Assembly: GCF_965363235.1 (NCBI RefSeq)
Contig: NC_134849.1
Coordinates: 47,314,122-47,378,121, forward strand
DNA length: 64,000 nucleotides
Source: Mytilus galloprovincialis
Taxonomy: Eukaryota > Mollusca > Bivalvia > Mytilida > Mytilidae
Direction: 5' to 3'
Below are positions 24,601-34,719 of the stretch, in pieces. The translations under genes and the position numbers were made by a program. The notes below the pieces were generated by a model. The model worked only from the letters and a program-made list of their open reading frames with translations, was not told where the DNA came from and searched no databases. Each line of letters begins with the position of its first letter. The stretch's first letter is position 1.

Positions 24601-27600
24601 TGTAATGACCCAGACCTAGAGAGAAAAGGAATCTAAATTAATATAAACATCAAATGTAACAGCTGAGCCAGAAGACATTGGAAGAAAAACCAAGAGTCTG
24701 TATGAGAAGCACCAAAAATTGTCTATAAACATTTCTAAAAAAGAAATTCATAGCTGATGCAATATTAACGTATATTTGTTCTGCCGATCAAAACGTTCCA
24801 CTGGACACTTTGTAATAAATCTTTTGGATCAAATATTCTATATCCTTTATTCAGTAAAGAATCAATACTGTAATATTTGTTCCAGTGAAAAATAATATTG
24901 CTACAAGTAAACTGAAAAGTTCATTAACATTCCTTTATATTTTTTAGTATTACAGTTATCTCCCCTTATATGACTAAGTTGAAAAATTGAATCAAACATT
25001 AACAACTGTTTGGTATTTGTAAATATGCAGTCTAAATAATAGTTGTACACAAAATATACAGATTATGGCAAATAACTAGACCAAGAGTGTACTGCTATTT
25101 AAACGTACAATAACCTTAATTACAGCATTTTATTTTGAAATTCTAAACTCAATAACAATATACCTGTTTGACCATCACAACCTAATCCACAGCTATAAAC
25201 CTCTCCATCTGTTGTCAATAAAAAGCTATGATCATGGCCACAAACTATCTGTAAAGTTACAAATCATATTTCATGTATTTAGGATTATGTAAGAAAATAT
25301 TGAAAGAACATTTCTATGGGAAGAACTAAGTTAACATTCAAAATGTCTATAACAGTAACTACCTTAAATAAAATTGTTATATATATGAATATGATGGTAT
25401 TATTTTAAACATTGATAAAGGGGAATATTTACTATCGAAAGGTAAAGACCTTGCTATGCTTTTCTGGTTTTCTGATGACAGAAAGGATTTGAATTATCAA
25501 ATTAAGGTTGTGATGCTAACAACATGTTTATTATATATCTGCAAGTCTCTTAAAAACAAATAAAAAACTATCAATTTTGACAAACTAAACATTCACCTCA
25601 ATTGAAGTTGTATAAAATATATCCAGCAAATAAGATTTGTTATATGCATGCACGAATATTCCTTTTACCTTAGCAATGTTGTCAGGAATGTCTTTCATTT
25701 TATGTACTCTAGGATTCTGTCCAAATACCTCCCCTTCAACTATAGGTCTCCCACACTGTCCATAGGCATTGTTCCCCAATGTAAACACTGTTCAAATATC
25801 AATAAATTATTAAAAATATCAACAGAATTGGTACACAGAAAAGAGTTTATTTTCTAAGAATACTTTTCCTGTACAGATAAGCAATAAAATTTAACAAAAA
25901 CTTGTTTTTTCCCATGAACACAGCTAAATGGCCTCAACCACAAGCTACCATTGTGTCTCTATGTGTGCTACCTGTGTTATGTTAGTTGTGTCTTTATGAA
26001 CTGGTACTTACCTCCTTCTTTATCAGTGAGTACCAGTGTATGACCTCTACCACAAGCGACCTGTGTTATGTTAGTTGTGTCCCTGTGATCAAGTGGGAGA
26101 TCTATCAGGGCGGGTTCTATCACATAGTCTAACACTCGACCTAAAAGTATTTATAGGAATAAAATAAACAAAAGAGCATAACTTCGAAAATGGAAAAAAA
26201 ATAAACAAACAACATGAACAGATGGTTGAAAAGAAATGGTGATTGCAATGTATACAAATCAATCTGTGAATTAAAATACATTACTTATGCTTCTTTAACA
26301 ACAACTACTTGAACTGAATGCTTCAAACATCCATCAAAATTAAAAAAAATAATGGGGAATGTGTACATGGGACACAGATGAAACCTCCACTTGCGTATAA
26401 CGTTAAAAAGGAACATAACTAAAAAAAAGTAGAAGTGATAAGTATTGTGTATACATTTTATAACATTAAATTTAGGCAAATTTAAGTAACAGAACAGATA
26501 AGAATATTTTAGCATTTTCTCCATTTGTAAAGGGGCATAACTCTAGAATGGTAAAGGTGACACCACCAAAATTGGAACTTGATCTGCGTTTTGTGTTTAT
26601 TGTGTGTATTAGTTTCATTACATTTAGTTGAAGCAAATTAAAGTTAGAGAACTCTAGGATATAGTACATATGGACGTAAAGACTGACAAGGGTAAAACTT
26701 AGTACCGCTATGGCAGGGGCATACAAAAACCAGATGCTCCGCAGGGCGCAGCTTTATACGACCGCAGAGGTTGAACCCTGAACGATTGGGGCAAGTATGG
26801 ACACAACATTCAAGCTGGATTCAGCTCTAAATTTGGATTGTGATTAAATAGTTGACACAGCATAGGTTTCTGACACAGAATGAATGTGGTCTAATGAACT
26901 TAAAATATTTTTTTTGCCTTTGAGCAATTCACTATGCTGTTGAATATTAATCCTCTCAAAAAAATGTTTGAAGAAATTTTCTTTTTATTTATGAAATCTG
27001 AAATGAGAAAAATTTAACCCCCCACCCCCATTTGTTTTCACATCCCCCTTTCCCTTTTTCCAAAACTGATCTCAATTCAAATTTCTAATGGAGTTTGCAA
27101 CAATAACTACTCATTTAAATACATCATAAAATATCAAAATGTAAAAAAAAGTGCTTGTTATCACTGAATGGTAAAGATTGTTTTAATTTATCAGTTGGTA
27201 GAAAAAGTGAATATACATTGTATATTGTATAAAACAATGATTTAAAGTTGATTCAACTACTATTCTGGACAAAGAAAGATAACTCCAATTGAAATATTAA
27301 TTATATATATTGTATAAAACAAAGATTTAAGTTGATTCAACTACTATTCTGGACAAAGAAAGATAACTCCAATTGAAATTGCAATTAGATATTTCTTGCT
27401 ATTGCGCAATACTGAGTAATTGAAAATATTTGCTATTGCACAATACTGTGCAATTGAAGATTTCTTGCTATTGCGCAATACTGTGCAATTGAAAATTTCT
27501 TGCTATTGCACAATACTGTGCAATTGAAGATTTCTTGCTATTGCTGAATATTGTGCAATTGAAAATTTCTTGCTATTGCACAATACTTAATATAATAATT

Positions 27601-30600
27601 TTGGATCCTGATTTGAACCAACTTGAAAACTGGGCCCATAATCAAAAATCTAAGTACATGTTTAGATTCAGCATATCAAAAAAGCCCAAGAATTCAATTT
27701 TTGTTAAAATCAAACTTAGTTTAATTTTGGACCCTTTGGACTTTAATGTAGACCAATTTGAAAACGGGACCAAAAATTAAGAATCTACTTACACAGTTAG
27801 ATTTGGCATATCAAAGAACCCCAATTATTCAATTTTTGATGAAATCAAACAAAGTTTAATTTTGGACCCCGATTTGGACCAACTTGAAAACTGGGCCAAT
27901 AATAAAAAATCTGAGTACATTTTTAGATTCAGCATATCAAAGAACCCCAAGGATTCAATTTTTGTTAAAATCAAACTAAGTTTAATTTTGGACCCTTTGG
28001 GCCCCTTATTCCTAAACTGTTGGGACCAAAACTCCCAAAATCAAACCCAACCTTCCTTTTATGGTCATAAACCTTGTGTTTAAATTTCATAGATTTCTAT
28101 TTACTTATACTAAAGTTATTGTGCGAAAACCAAGAATAATGCTAATTTAGGCCCTTTTTTGGCCCCTAATTCCTAAACTGTAGGAACCATAACTCCCAAA
28201 ATCAATCCCAACCTTCCTTTTGTAGTCATAAACCTTGTGTCAAAATTTCATAGATTTCTATTCACTTAAACTAAAGTTATAGTGCGAAAACCAAGAAAAT
28301 GCTTATTTGGGCCCTTTTTGGCCCCTAATTCCTAAAATGTTGGGACCAAAACTCCCAAAATCAATCCCAACCTTCCTTTTGTGGTCATAAACCTTGTGTT
28401 AAAATTTCATTGATTTCTATTCACTTTTACTAAAGTTAGAGTGTGACAACTAAAAGTATTCGGACGATGACGACGACGACGCCAACGTGATAGCAATATA
28501 CGACGAAAAATTAAAATTTTTGCGGTCGTATAAAAACCAATGTCTTTCATGTCATTTAAACTAGGAAACAATATATTTCAGAAGACATTTAAATGGGCAT
28601 TATAAAATTGACTATACAAATTTTACTCAACCAGATGTGTTACATATTCTAACAATTTTGGTAACTTCAGTAGTATTCAAGGGTTACATATTTTAAATCC
28701 AAAACCTAGTACAACATAGTATGCTTAACAAATATTACACCTTCTACATGTTCTACAAGGTTTATATATCTAAATAAACAAATGTACCTGTATTTCTTGG
28801 GAACTCATGATAACCAATTTGCGAATCTGTATTTATTCCTGTGCCATATAACCTGTTACCACGGAAACTTGTGGTGACATAAACAGTAAAACCATACCCA
28901 CAACCCACTTTGGTGACCTGTTAATAGAAGAAAATATTTCTAAGCAATGACTAACATGACTAGTGAACAACAACAACAACATTTCTATCAAAGTATCAAT
29001 AATGGTTATTAAACGGTTGATTTCCAGAATACATATTTTTAAAAGAAAAGCTGGCCTCACAACTTACCTTGAGATTAGCTCTGTCCATAAATTTAATTCT
29101 AGCTGGCTGTCTAACTGTGTATATTGGATGTTGTCCTTTTTTCTCAGGCTTTAAATATGACGGAATTCCTGGAAAAGATTAAATACAAGTAAGATATGTT
29201 AGATGGCATTTTCCTCTGGCTTGTAAGAGGTTCATTTGTGAACATGACTTTAAAGGAAAACACTTAACAAAATTATAAATCAGCATTGTAATGAAATAAC
29301 TGATTAAAAAGATTTAAACCCAGCCAAATACAAAATTGTACTAATATCACACCATAAAAGCAATACAGAATAGAGAATTTATATGACTTTTATTCAACCA
29401 ATTTTGGAGAATTCGTCAGAAGTATGGGATAACTGTGGACAAACAAATTTTGATCGCTTGGAAAATATCCAAATCGAGGCTGCTCGAATAGTTACGGGAT
29501 TAACAAGTTACGCTAGCCGGAACAGTATCTATTTAGAGACCGGATGGGAAAAATTAAGCATCAGACAGGAGGTTAAAAAATTATCTATGTTTTATAAGAT
29601 TATAAATAACCAAGCACCAGATTATTTACACGATTTTGTTCCGGATTTTGTATCAGATATTTGCAATTATAATTTGCATAACAGTCAAAATATTACTATT
29701 CCCGTAAATCGTTTATCAGCTTATCAACAGTCTTATTTTCCGTCATCTATTGCACTGTGGAACTCTTTAGACTTAAGTATAAGACACATTCCTACATTTT
29801 TCTTTTTTAAATTAAACTTGCACAAACTATACTATAGAAATAACAAATCTCCAAGATTTTGTATATTAGGAGATCATTTGTATTCTGTTTTACACACAAG
29901 GCTGTGTAACAGATGTAGCGCACTGCGTGCTGACTTGTTCAAAGCAAATTCAGTGGCGGATCCAGAAATTTTCATAAGTGGGGGCCCACTGACTGACCTA
30001 AGAGGGGGCCTGCTCCAGTCACACTTCAGTGATTCCCTATATAAGCAACCAAATTTTTTCCCAAAAAGGGGGGGCCCGGGCCCCCTGGGCCCCCCCTCTA
30101 AATCCGCCTCTGAAATTTGATACAAAATGCAAATTGTTCATGTGGTTTTATTAATGAAAATGTTGAACACTATCTATTATATTGTATTCATTTTTCAGTT
30201 CAGAGAAATCTGATGTTTAACGAAATTAATGTCTTTAATGTAAATATTACTATCGATTTATTATTATTTGGTGATCATGCTTTAAGTATTGAAGAAAATG
30301 ATAATACTTGTTTATCTGTTCAAAGGGTATATAAAAAATACCAAACGTTTTTCTCTGCATTGACAACCTTAATTCTGTTTACAACACATGTGATTAAAGA
30401 TATTTCTATATACATGTAACATGTGTAATGACAATAATCGAATGATCTTAATGAATATTTACTGTTATGTTTTGTTATCAATAACGATTCAATGGATTTT
30501 AACGAAAGAATATAAGAATAAGTTTCAAATCTATACTTACCATTGTGCAGCTGACATCCTTTTCGGAAACTTGGATAACATATTAAGATCCCACACTTTA

Positions 30601-33162
30601 TTATGAGAAAAACACACACACTTATTTAAGTCATGTCCACAAGAACAAAATTTGCGCATATAGGTAATTCCACTAACTATTCGGTGTGTTTGTGTCATAT
30701 TTATACAGTAAAAAGATGCACTCGATTAAAATCCATTGATTCGCTTCAAAAAGTTTCCTTTTGTTTTCATGTCTTTATTCTTAAATTATTTGTTAGTATG
30801 AAATATTTGATGTGTTCATTAATTAATGTGTATATTTTGTTTTTGTTTTGGAGAAGACGTTACTAAGTTGTAAAACTTGTGTCTGATCCTTTTGTCATTT
30901 TGAACATTAAAATATGTTTAAACTAGAGAATGAAAACAGGGAATGTGTCAAAGAGACAACAACCCTCTCAAAAAGCAGAAAACAGCTGAGGTCAACAATG
31001 GTTCATCAACCCAGCCAGAAAATCCCTTCTGAGGTGAACTTCAGCGAGGCCCAGAACAATAGTATATACTAAATCAGCCAGATGGACACCACTTAGACTT
31101 ACTCCAAAACATAAAAATGAACAAATTTTAAAGAACACAAGGTTGGAGGTTCCTGACAGACACAAAGATGCAACAGAGTTAATACCATTAGATATAAGAT
31201 GTGGTACGAGTGCCAATGAGACAGCTCTACATCCAAGTCACAATGTGGAAAACATACTTACATATACCTCTATCTAATGTGGACCACACAAACTCAGCAA
31301 TATGCACATTAAACTCTGTTTATAGAAAGTCCAAGTTAAAACAGGTAACAGAAGAAACTATAAAGCAAAATGACAATGATCAACACAACCTAACAAATGA
31401 CAGTAACAACTTCATGTAGTCACATAAGTGTCAGCTCCAACCTCATTTAAATTATTCAAATATACGTCTTCATCATATGAAAAACCAACCTCAAACACTC
31501 CAACTTACATTTTTGTGTACGTATGTTGATATTATTTCTATAATACTCAGTAAATTGAAACAATTAATTCAGGAATCTTGAAAGTCATTTAACTGGTTAT
31601 TTTGGTTTATACAGTAGAGGGTTTTTTTCTTATATAATTATTTATATGTGTAGGACTCTAAAGTGCAATGGTTTACGCTAAAGTACAATGGTGTCTCACG
31701 CTAAAGTGCGATGGTTGTTTGTTCACTAAAGTACGATGGTATATCACGCTAAAGTGCGATGGACACAAAGGGTAAGATTCGAGGGATTAAAACATGGAGG
31801 TTAAAAAATAGTCTTTTTACAAAAGATAGTTGGTGTAGATGGCTGTTCACACAGTCTATCACCAATGGGAACACCTCCTCATTTTGTATTTGTAATTTAC
31901 AATTACGACTATATGAGTCTCATATAGTCGTAATTGTAAATTACAAATACAAAATTAGATTATTGTCGGAATATGTAACATTTTTCAAAACTTTAATCTA
32001 AACTAGACAGAGAGGCAATGTTCGCTGATTTTTCTTCTTTGTCATAGTCACCACACAAACATATTATTATTTTCCTTCAATATACAAACTAATGTTTTAG
32101 CCGACTAACAACTAAATCAAATTATAATTTACGCATGAAAACAAGTACTTTTATTTTACCGACGTTACTTTCCAATAAAATCGACAATCATTAACGGGAA
32201 CTGCTTTAGTAATTTACAACATAAACAATGATTCAAATGTATCTGTTTAATGGAGGAGACTGGTTATTAGGGTTAGGGTTAGGGTTATTAGGGTTAGGGC
32301 AACAAAAGCAGGGTACATGAATTGATATCCATGCGAATATCATTTTGTATCTAGTAGTAAAATGGTTGACTGCAGGATACAAGTACTTCCAGTTAAGAAA
32401 AACAAACACATTTGCCTCAGCCGACAAAGCATGGTCAGGTTAAAATAAATTCAGTCATTGACATTTGGTTTTAAAGGTGTTAATAATATATTTGTAATTT
32501 ATCTTCCAGCATGTGTAATTTTTAGTTTGTACAAACGACTGTTAACGTCATAAACAAACTACGTTTTTATGTCTATATTTTCCCGGACAAACACACTTTA
32601 GCGAATGGAAGCATCTTAATTTAGCGTAGACCATCGCACTTTAGCGTGACCATCATACTTTAGCGTCCCCATCGCACTTTAGAGTCCTACATATATATAT
32701 GTAATACAAAATTCAGTTTGATGGCAGTTCTGTTAAATTTCAATTTTTTTAGTCTGGAATCCTAAAAATGTATAGAATATATAAACTCTTCTCTAAGGAT
32801 CTAAAGAAGCGTATCAGTATGCATGGTACAAAAAAAGTATCTACATGTATGTTAACTTTCAGATGTCTTTTCTTGTTTTTTTTTGTTTCATTATGAGAGC
32901 TTTCTAGTCAATAGTTCCATAGATAATAATTTGACCTACCTATTGCCCCTGTTGAAGCACAACCCCAGGCATAAACTCTATCTGCTCTCTTAGAATTATC
33001 TCCAGCATATTGTGTAATTGTTTCTTCCTTCAGTTTTCTTTTCTGCTGTTTCTTTGATAAGGGAGGTACTATAGTGTTTTTTGTTGACATTCGTCTCCAT
33101 GGTGACCACTTTGATAAACAGTTCAAGCAAACAGGACTTCTAAATATGCTTAAAGGATGCAT
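18637..33162 (-). CDS. RCC1L: RCC1-like mitochondrial protein (RCC1L/WBSCR16-type), ten exons
   Basis: Exons in gene order: 33162-32940, 29168-29068, 28917-28788, 26140-26012, 25787-25669, 25248-25164, 24615-24346, 21475-21302, 20085-20000 and 18714-18637. All have GT-AG borders and phases that close; total 1395 nt, 464 residues plus stop, which is the length I recall for human RCC1L. The basic N-terminus (MHPLSIFRSPVCLNCLSKW) looks like a mitochondrial presequence. RCC1 propeller repeats follow: 'VYAWGCASTGAIG', 'VGCGYGFTVYVT', 'VACGRGHTLVLTDKEG', 'FTLGNNAYGQCGR', 'IVCGHDHSFLLT', 'EVYSCGLGCDGQTG', 'VFAWGNSEYNQLS', 'LFVWGYGILGKGP', 'VYTWGKDKHGCLGLG' and 'CGVDHTVVL'. In mammals RCC1L acts in mitochondria on OPA1 and in 16S rRNA/mitoribosome assembly. 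The order of repeats and 'NNAYGQCGR' separate it from nuclear RCC1. Promoter and 3' end are not evident. Confidence 0.95.
19080..19245 (-). repeat. Dispersed mussel repeat in RCC1L intron 9
   Basis: 'ttatagctgactatgcggta', 'acggtgacctatatttgtta' and 'gttgtctcattggcaatcat' in order. The same block recurs at 21045-21185 and partly at 62555-62645. Non-coding; strand given relative to the copy at 17275. Confidence 0.75.
19290..19560 (-). repeat. Dispersed repeat in RCC1L intron 9
   Basis: Reverse complement of the family at 13300-13790: 'actatcattttctatgttca', 'gtggacttcaacttcatcaa' and 'gcaggacagacagac'. Non-coding. Confidence 0.65.
20205..21000 (-). repeat. Large dispersed bivalve repeat in RCC1L intron 8
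   Basis: Runs from 'agagctcgaagggccaagtg' to 'ttagagcccctagttt'. Inside are 'gcaacagttgttaggttgct', 'aagatggctgccatggct', 'gtcaacatgaccaaaatgtc' and two diverged copies of 'attatagatagagata' (20629 and 20819). The ends share 'gagc' text in inverted order, and the element at 36785-37195 shares its GACGAC-rich and 'ggtgagc' ends. Probably a non-autonomous DNA element. Confidence 0.6.
21045..21190 (-). repeat. Dispersed mussel repeat in RCC1L intron 8
   Basis: Near-identical to 19080-19245 ('ctgactatgcggtatgggct', 'tgtctcattggcaatcatac'). It ends about 110 bp from exon 8 of RCC1L. Non-coding. Confidence 0.75.
22777..23659. mobile_element. Inverted-repeat element (883 bp) in RCC1L intron 7
   Basis: Arms at 22777-22867 and 23568-23659 are inverted copies over about 91 bp with few mismatches (outer end 'tcaccgtgtatcat', inner end 'gattttcgttaccgtgta'). 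A second inverted pair inside (23183-23193 and 23246-23256, 'gtgtacggtg'/'caccgtacac') makes a nested hairpin. The direct repeat 'gaa' flanks both ends, a possible 3 bp target duplication. No transposase; a non-autonomous DNA element (MITE). Confidence 0.8.
25920..26003 (-). pseudogene. Decayed partial duplicate of RCC1L exon 4 in intron 4
   Basis: On the minus strand this intronic stretch repeats the exon 4 text 'gacacaactaacataacaca' and, after a short insertion, 'gtagcttgtggttgaggcca', which matches the exon's 'gtcgcttgtggtagaggtca' (VACGRGH). It lies just 9 bases past the exon 4 donor. The copy is not open and lacks splice borders, so it is a relic of a local duplication of the exon. Confidence 0.6.
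26753..28534. mobile_element. Element with 14 bp inverted ends and internal satellites, RCC1L intron 3
   Basis: 'TTTATACGACCGCA' at 26753-26766 is exactly complementary to 28521-28534. Between them lie four arrays: an 88 bp unit twice (about 27215-27370), a 35-36 bp unit five to six times (about 27385-27590, 'cttgctattgcgcaatactg'), diverged units around 'ccaacttgaaaactgggcc' (27600-28005), and about three units of roughly 150 bp (28005-28440, 'cctaaactgttgggaccaaa'). A GACGAC-rich tail follows (28463-28485). No transposase. A non-autonomous element of a kind common in bivalves, reminiscent of pearl-like elements with core repeats. Confidence 0.7.
29345..30419 (+). mobile_element. 3' part of a jockey/CR1-like LINE, split by a MITE (RCC1L intron 1)
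   Basis: The frame from 29383 encodes the region after the reverse-transcriptase core of a non-LTR retrotransposon: 'FIQPILENSSEVWDNCG', 'RLENIQIEAARIVTGL', 'KKLSMFYKIINNQAPDYL' and 'NRLSAYQQSYFPSSIALWNS'. After the MITE at 29951-30112, the frame resumes at about 30117 with the C-terminal zinc-ribbon-like motif 'CSCGFINENVEHYLLYC'. The element is 5' truncated (no catalytic FADD) and antisense to RCC1L. Its coding parts are still open on both sides of the MITE, so it is not very old. Confidence 0.8.
29951..30112. mobile_element. MITE, 162 bp, 5 bp target duplication AAATT
   Basis: Ends are 'cagtggcggatccag' and, inverted, 'cagaggcggatttag'. The 5 bp AAATT lies on both sides (29946-29950 and 30113-30117). 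It is G-rich and C-rich inside with no coding content. Inserted into the LINE at 29345-30419, so younger than it. A second member lies at 42291-42412, also with a 5 bp duplication. The termini and duplication length are like some hAT-type elements; the superfamily is an inference. Confidence 0.85.
30905..31270 (+). repeat. Dispersed mussel repeat in RCC1L intron 1
   Basis: 'gggaatgtgtcaaagagaca', 'gcagaaaacagctgaggtca', 'ggttggaggttcctgacaga' and 'agatgtggtacgagtgccaa' in order; I recognise all from common mussel repeats. The last part matches the complement of 38940-39010. Non-coding. Confidence 0.65.
31881..31955. repeat. Perfect 75 bp palindrome
   Basis: 31881-31917 and 31919-31955 are exact reverse complements (37 nt each) around a single base. 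It could form a cruciform or hairpin with a one-base turn. It sits inside the element at 31650-32690. Confidence 0.95.
32267..32299 (+). repeat. Interstitial telomere-like repeat (TTAGGG)5
   Basis: Five TTAGGG hexamers with one partial TTA between the third and fourth. TTAGGG is the usual animal and mollusc telomere unit. Too short to be a chromosome end; an internal site. Confidence 0.9.
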
Positions 33163-33479
33163 TCAATTAACTGTGAAAAAGTAAACATAACATAATATAA
33201 GTGTCTCCTCCATTAAACAAAACAAAATACAATACAACTTCGATGTTTTAAATGAATAAAGAAATAACTACCCCCAAAAATACATACATTGTACAAACAA
33301 AGGCAAAACAACAATATCAATGGATAAACATGATACATTCTTCTTCTTTTGTTACAGAAAACCATCAACGTACTGATGTTTACTTTCCGGCGCATGCCTG
33401 GTAAATGTTTTTTAATAAATTTATGTTGATAATTTTTGTCAAAATATAAATTAACAAAATATTTCTTATTCAAAGTTGT

Positions 33480-34718
33480 TTTTGGTCATATATTTTCGTA
33501 TTTTCAATTTTTACAATTTTTCTTTGTTTTTAATTTATACAATTTTTTATTTAGTTTTTAAATATTACATTTTTTATTTTTAGTTTTTTGGTATAAGATA
33601 AAAACAAGAGTATCTGTTTATTTCAGATGAGGGTAAGTATCAAGGAGCACGTCGTGTGTAAGTGCATCCTTGAAGTTTTCTGTAGTACTGTTTTTGGTAA
33701 TTTCAGGGGTTAGTTTGTTCCAGTCTTTGATGGTTTGACAGAAGAAAGAAAATTTATAGCTGTCTTTATTGCAATGAATTTGTCTGTAGGATTCTTTATT
33801 GGTGGATCTTGTAGTAGACTGACTCTGTTGTAATACATTTTGCGATGGAATGGCTATCTTTTCATTTACAATTTTGTGGAACATTATAAGCCTTGTTCGT
33901 AGTCGACGTTCTTGTAATGTTTGCCATTTCATGGTATCTAGCATCTCAGACACACTGCTGGTGTTGTGATGTCTATTGCACACATACCTTGCTGCCCGTC
34001 TTTGTACTTTTTCCAGTGATTTTATATTTTCGTTTGTAAATGGGTCCCATACAGTACAACAGTATTCCAACTTTGGTCTTATGAGTGTTTGGTACGCTCT
34101 TTCTTTAATTGTTTGCGATTGGACTTTAAGGTTTCTTCTGATGAAACCTAAGGATTTATTTGCTTTTGCAGCAGTTTGTTGGATGTGGGTGTTCCATTTT
34201 AGGTCTGCTGAGATGGTGATGCCTAAGTATTTTGCATGTTTTACAGATTCTAAGATGTGTCCATACATGTTATAATAAAAGTGGATGGGATTTCTTTTTG
34301 TTGTTATATTCATGATGTTACACTTGTCTGGATGGAAAGACATAAGCCAATCTTTTTCCCATTGTATGGCAGCTTCTAGGTCTTCTTGAAGCTTGAGGCA
34401 GTCGTTTTGAGTTTTAATTTGTCGGTAGATTATACTGTCATCTGCAAAGAGTCTGATTTTGCTATGTTGGATGTAATCTGGGAGGTCATTTATGTAAATT
34501 AAGAATAGTATCGGTCCTAGCACTGTACCCTGTGGGACTCCTGATGAGACTGGTATTTTTGAAGATGACATGTTTTCTAAAAGTACTGTTTGTGTTCTGT
34601 TTGAAAGAAAGGAGTCTACCCAGTTAATGATTTGATCTGATATGCCAAAGTATTTCATTTTGTATAGTAATCTTTTGTGTGGTACCTTGTCGAAAGCTTT
34701 AGCAAAATCCATGATTAT
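33480..34718 (-). mobile_element. 5'-truncated jockey-like LINE reverse transcriptase
   Basis: The open frame 34712-33618 (364 residues) covers most of a non-LTR reverse transcriptase: 'MDFAKAFDKVPHKRLL' at residue 1, 'SGVPQGTVLGPILFLIYIND' at 57-76, the catalytic 'FADD' at 89-92, and 'KYLGITISADLKWNTHI'. The C-terminal region 'RPKLEYCCTVWDPF', 'LEKVQRRAARYV' and 'LQERRLRTRL' follows, ending 'DTYPHLK'. The endonuclease and the first RT blocks are absent: the copy starts abruptly about 34718, the normal 5' truncation of LINEs. An AT-rich 3' tail of about 130 bp follows to about 33480. It is on the same strand as RCC1L and lies about 320-1560 bp before its start codon. The frame is still open, so the insertion is fairly young. 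Confidence 0.9.
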
Positions 34719-34719
34719 A

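Larger units (their letters stand above)
31650..32690. mobile_element. Non-autonomous DNA element with subterminal repeats (1041 bp)
   Basis: Outer ends 'gtaggactctaaagtgc' (31650) and its complement (ending 32690) are inverted. Inside each end stand several copies of 'acgctaaagtgcgatgg' or variants: five at the left (31657-31762) and three or four inverted at the right (32617-32683). Subterminal arrays like this are typical transposase-binding regions. It also carries a 75 bp perfect palindrome (31881-31955) and a short telomere-like block (32267-32299). No transposase and no certain target duplication (flanks are AT-rich). Lies in RCC1L intron 1. Confidence 0.75.

Noticed and set aside
29874-30125. 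Minus-strand frame rich in Gly and Pro (GGPRGPGPPLFG)
   Set aside because: It reads through the G-rich/C-rich MITE and is not a gene; the similar frame at 42235-42465 has the same cause.
32233-32427. Minus-strand frame with (NPNPN) run
   Set aside because: Translation of the TTAGGG block.
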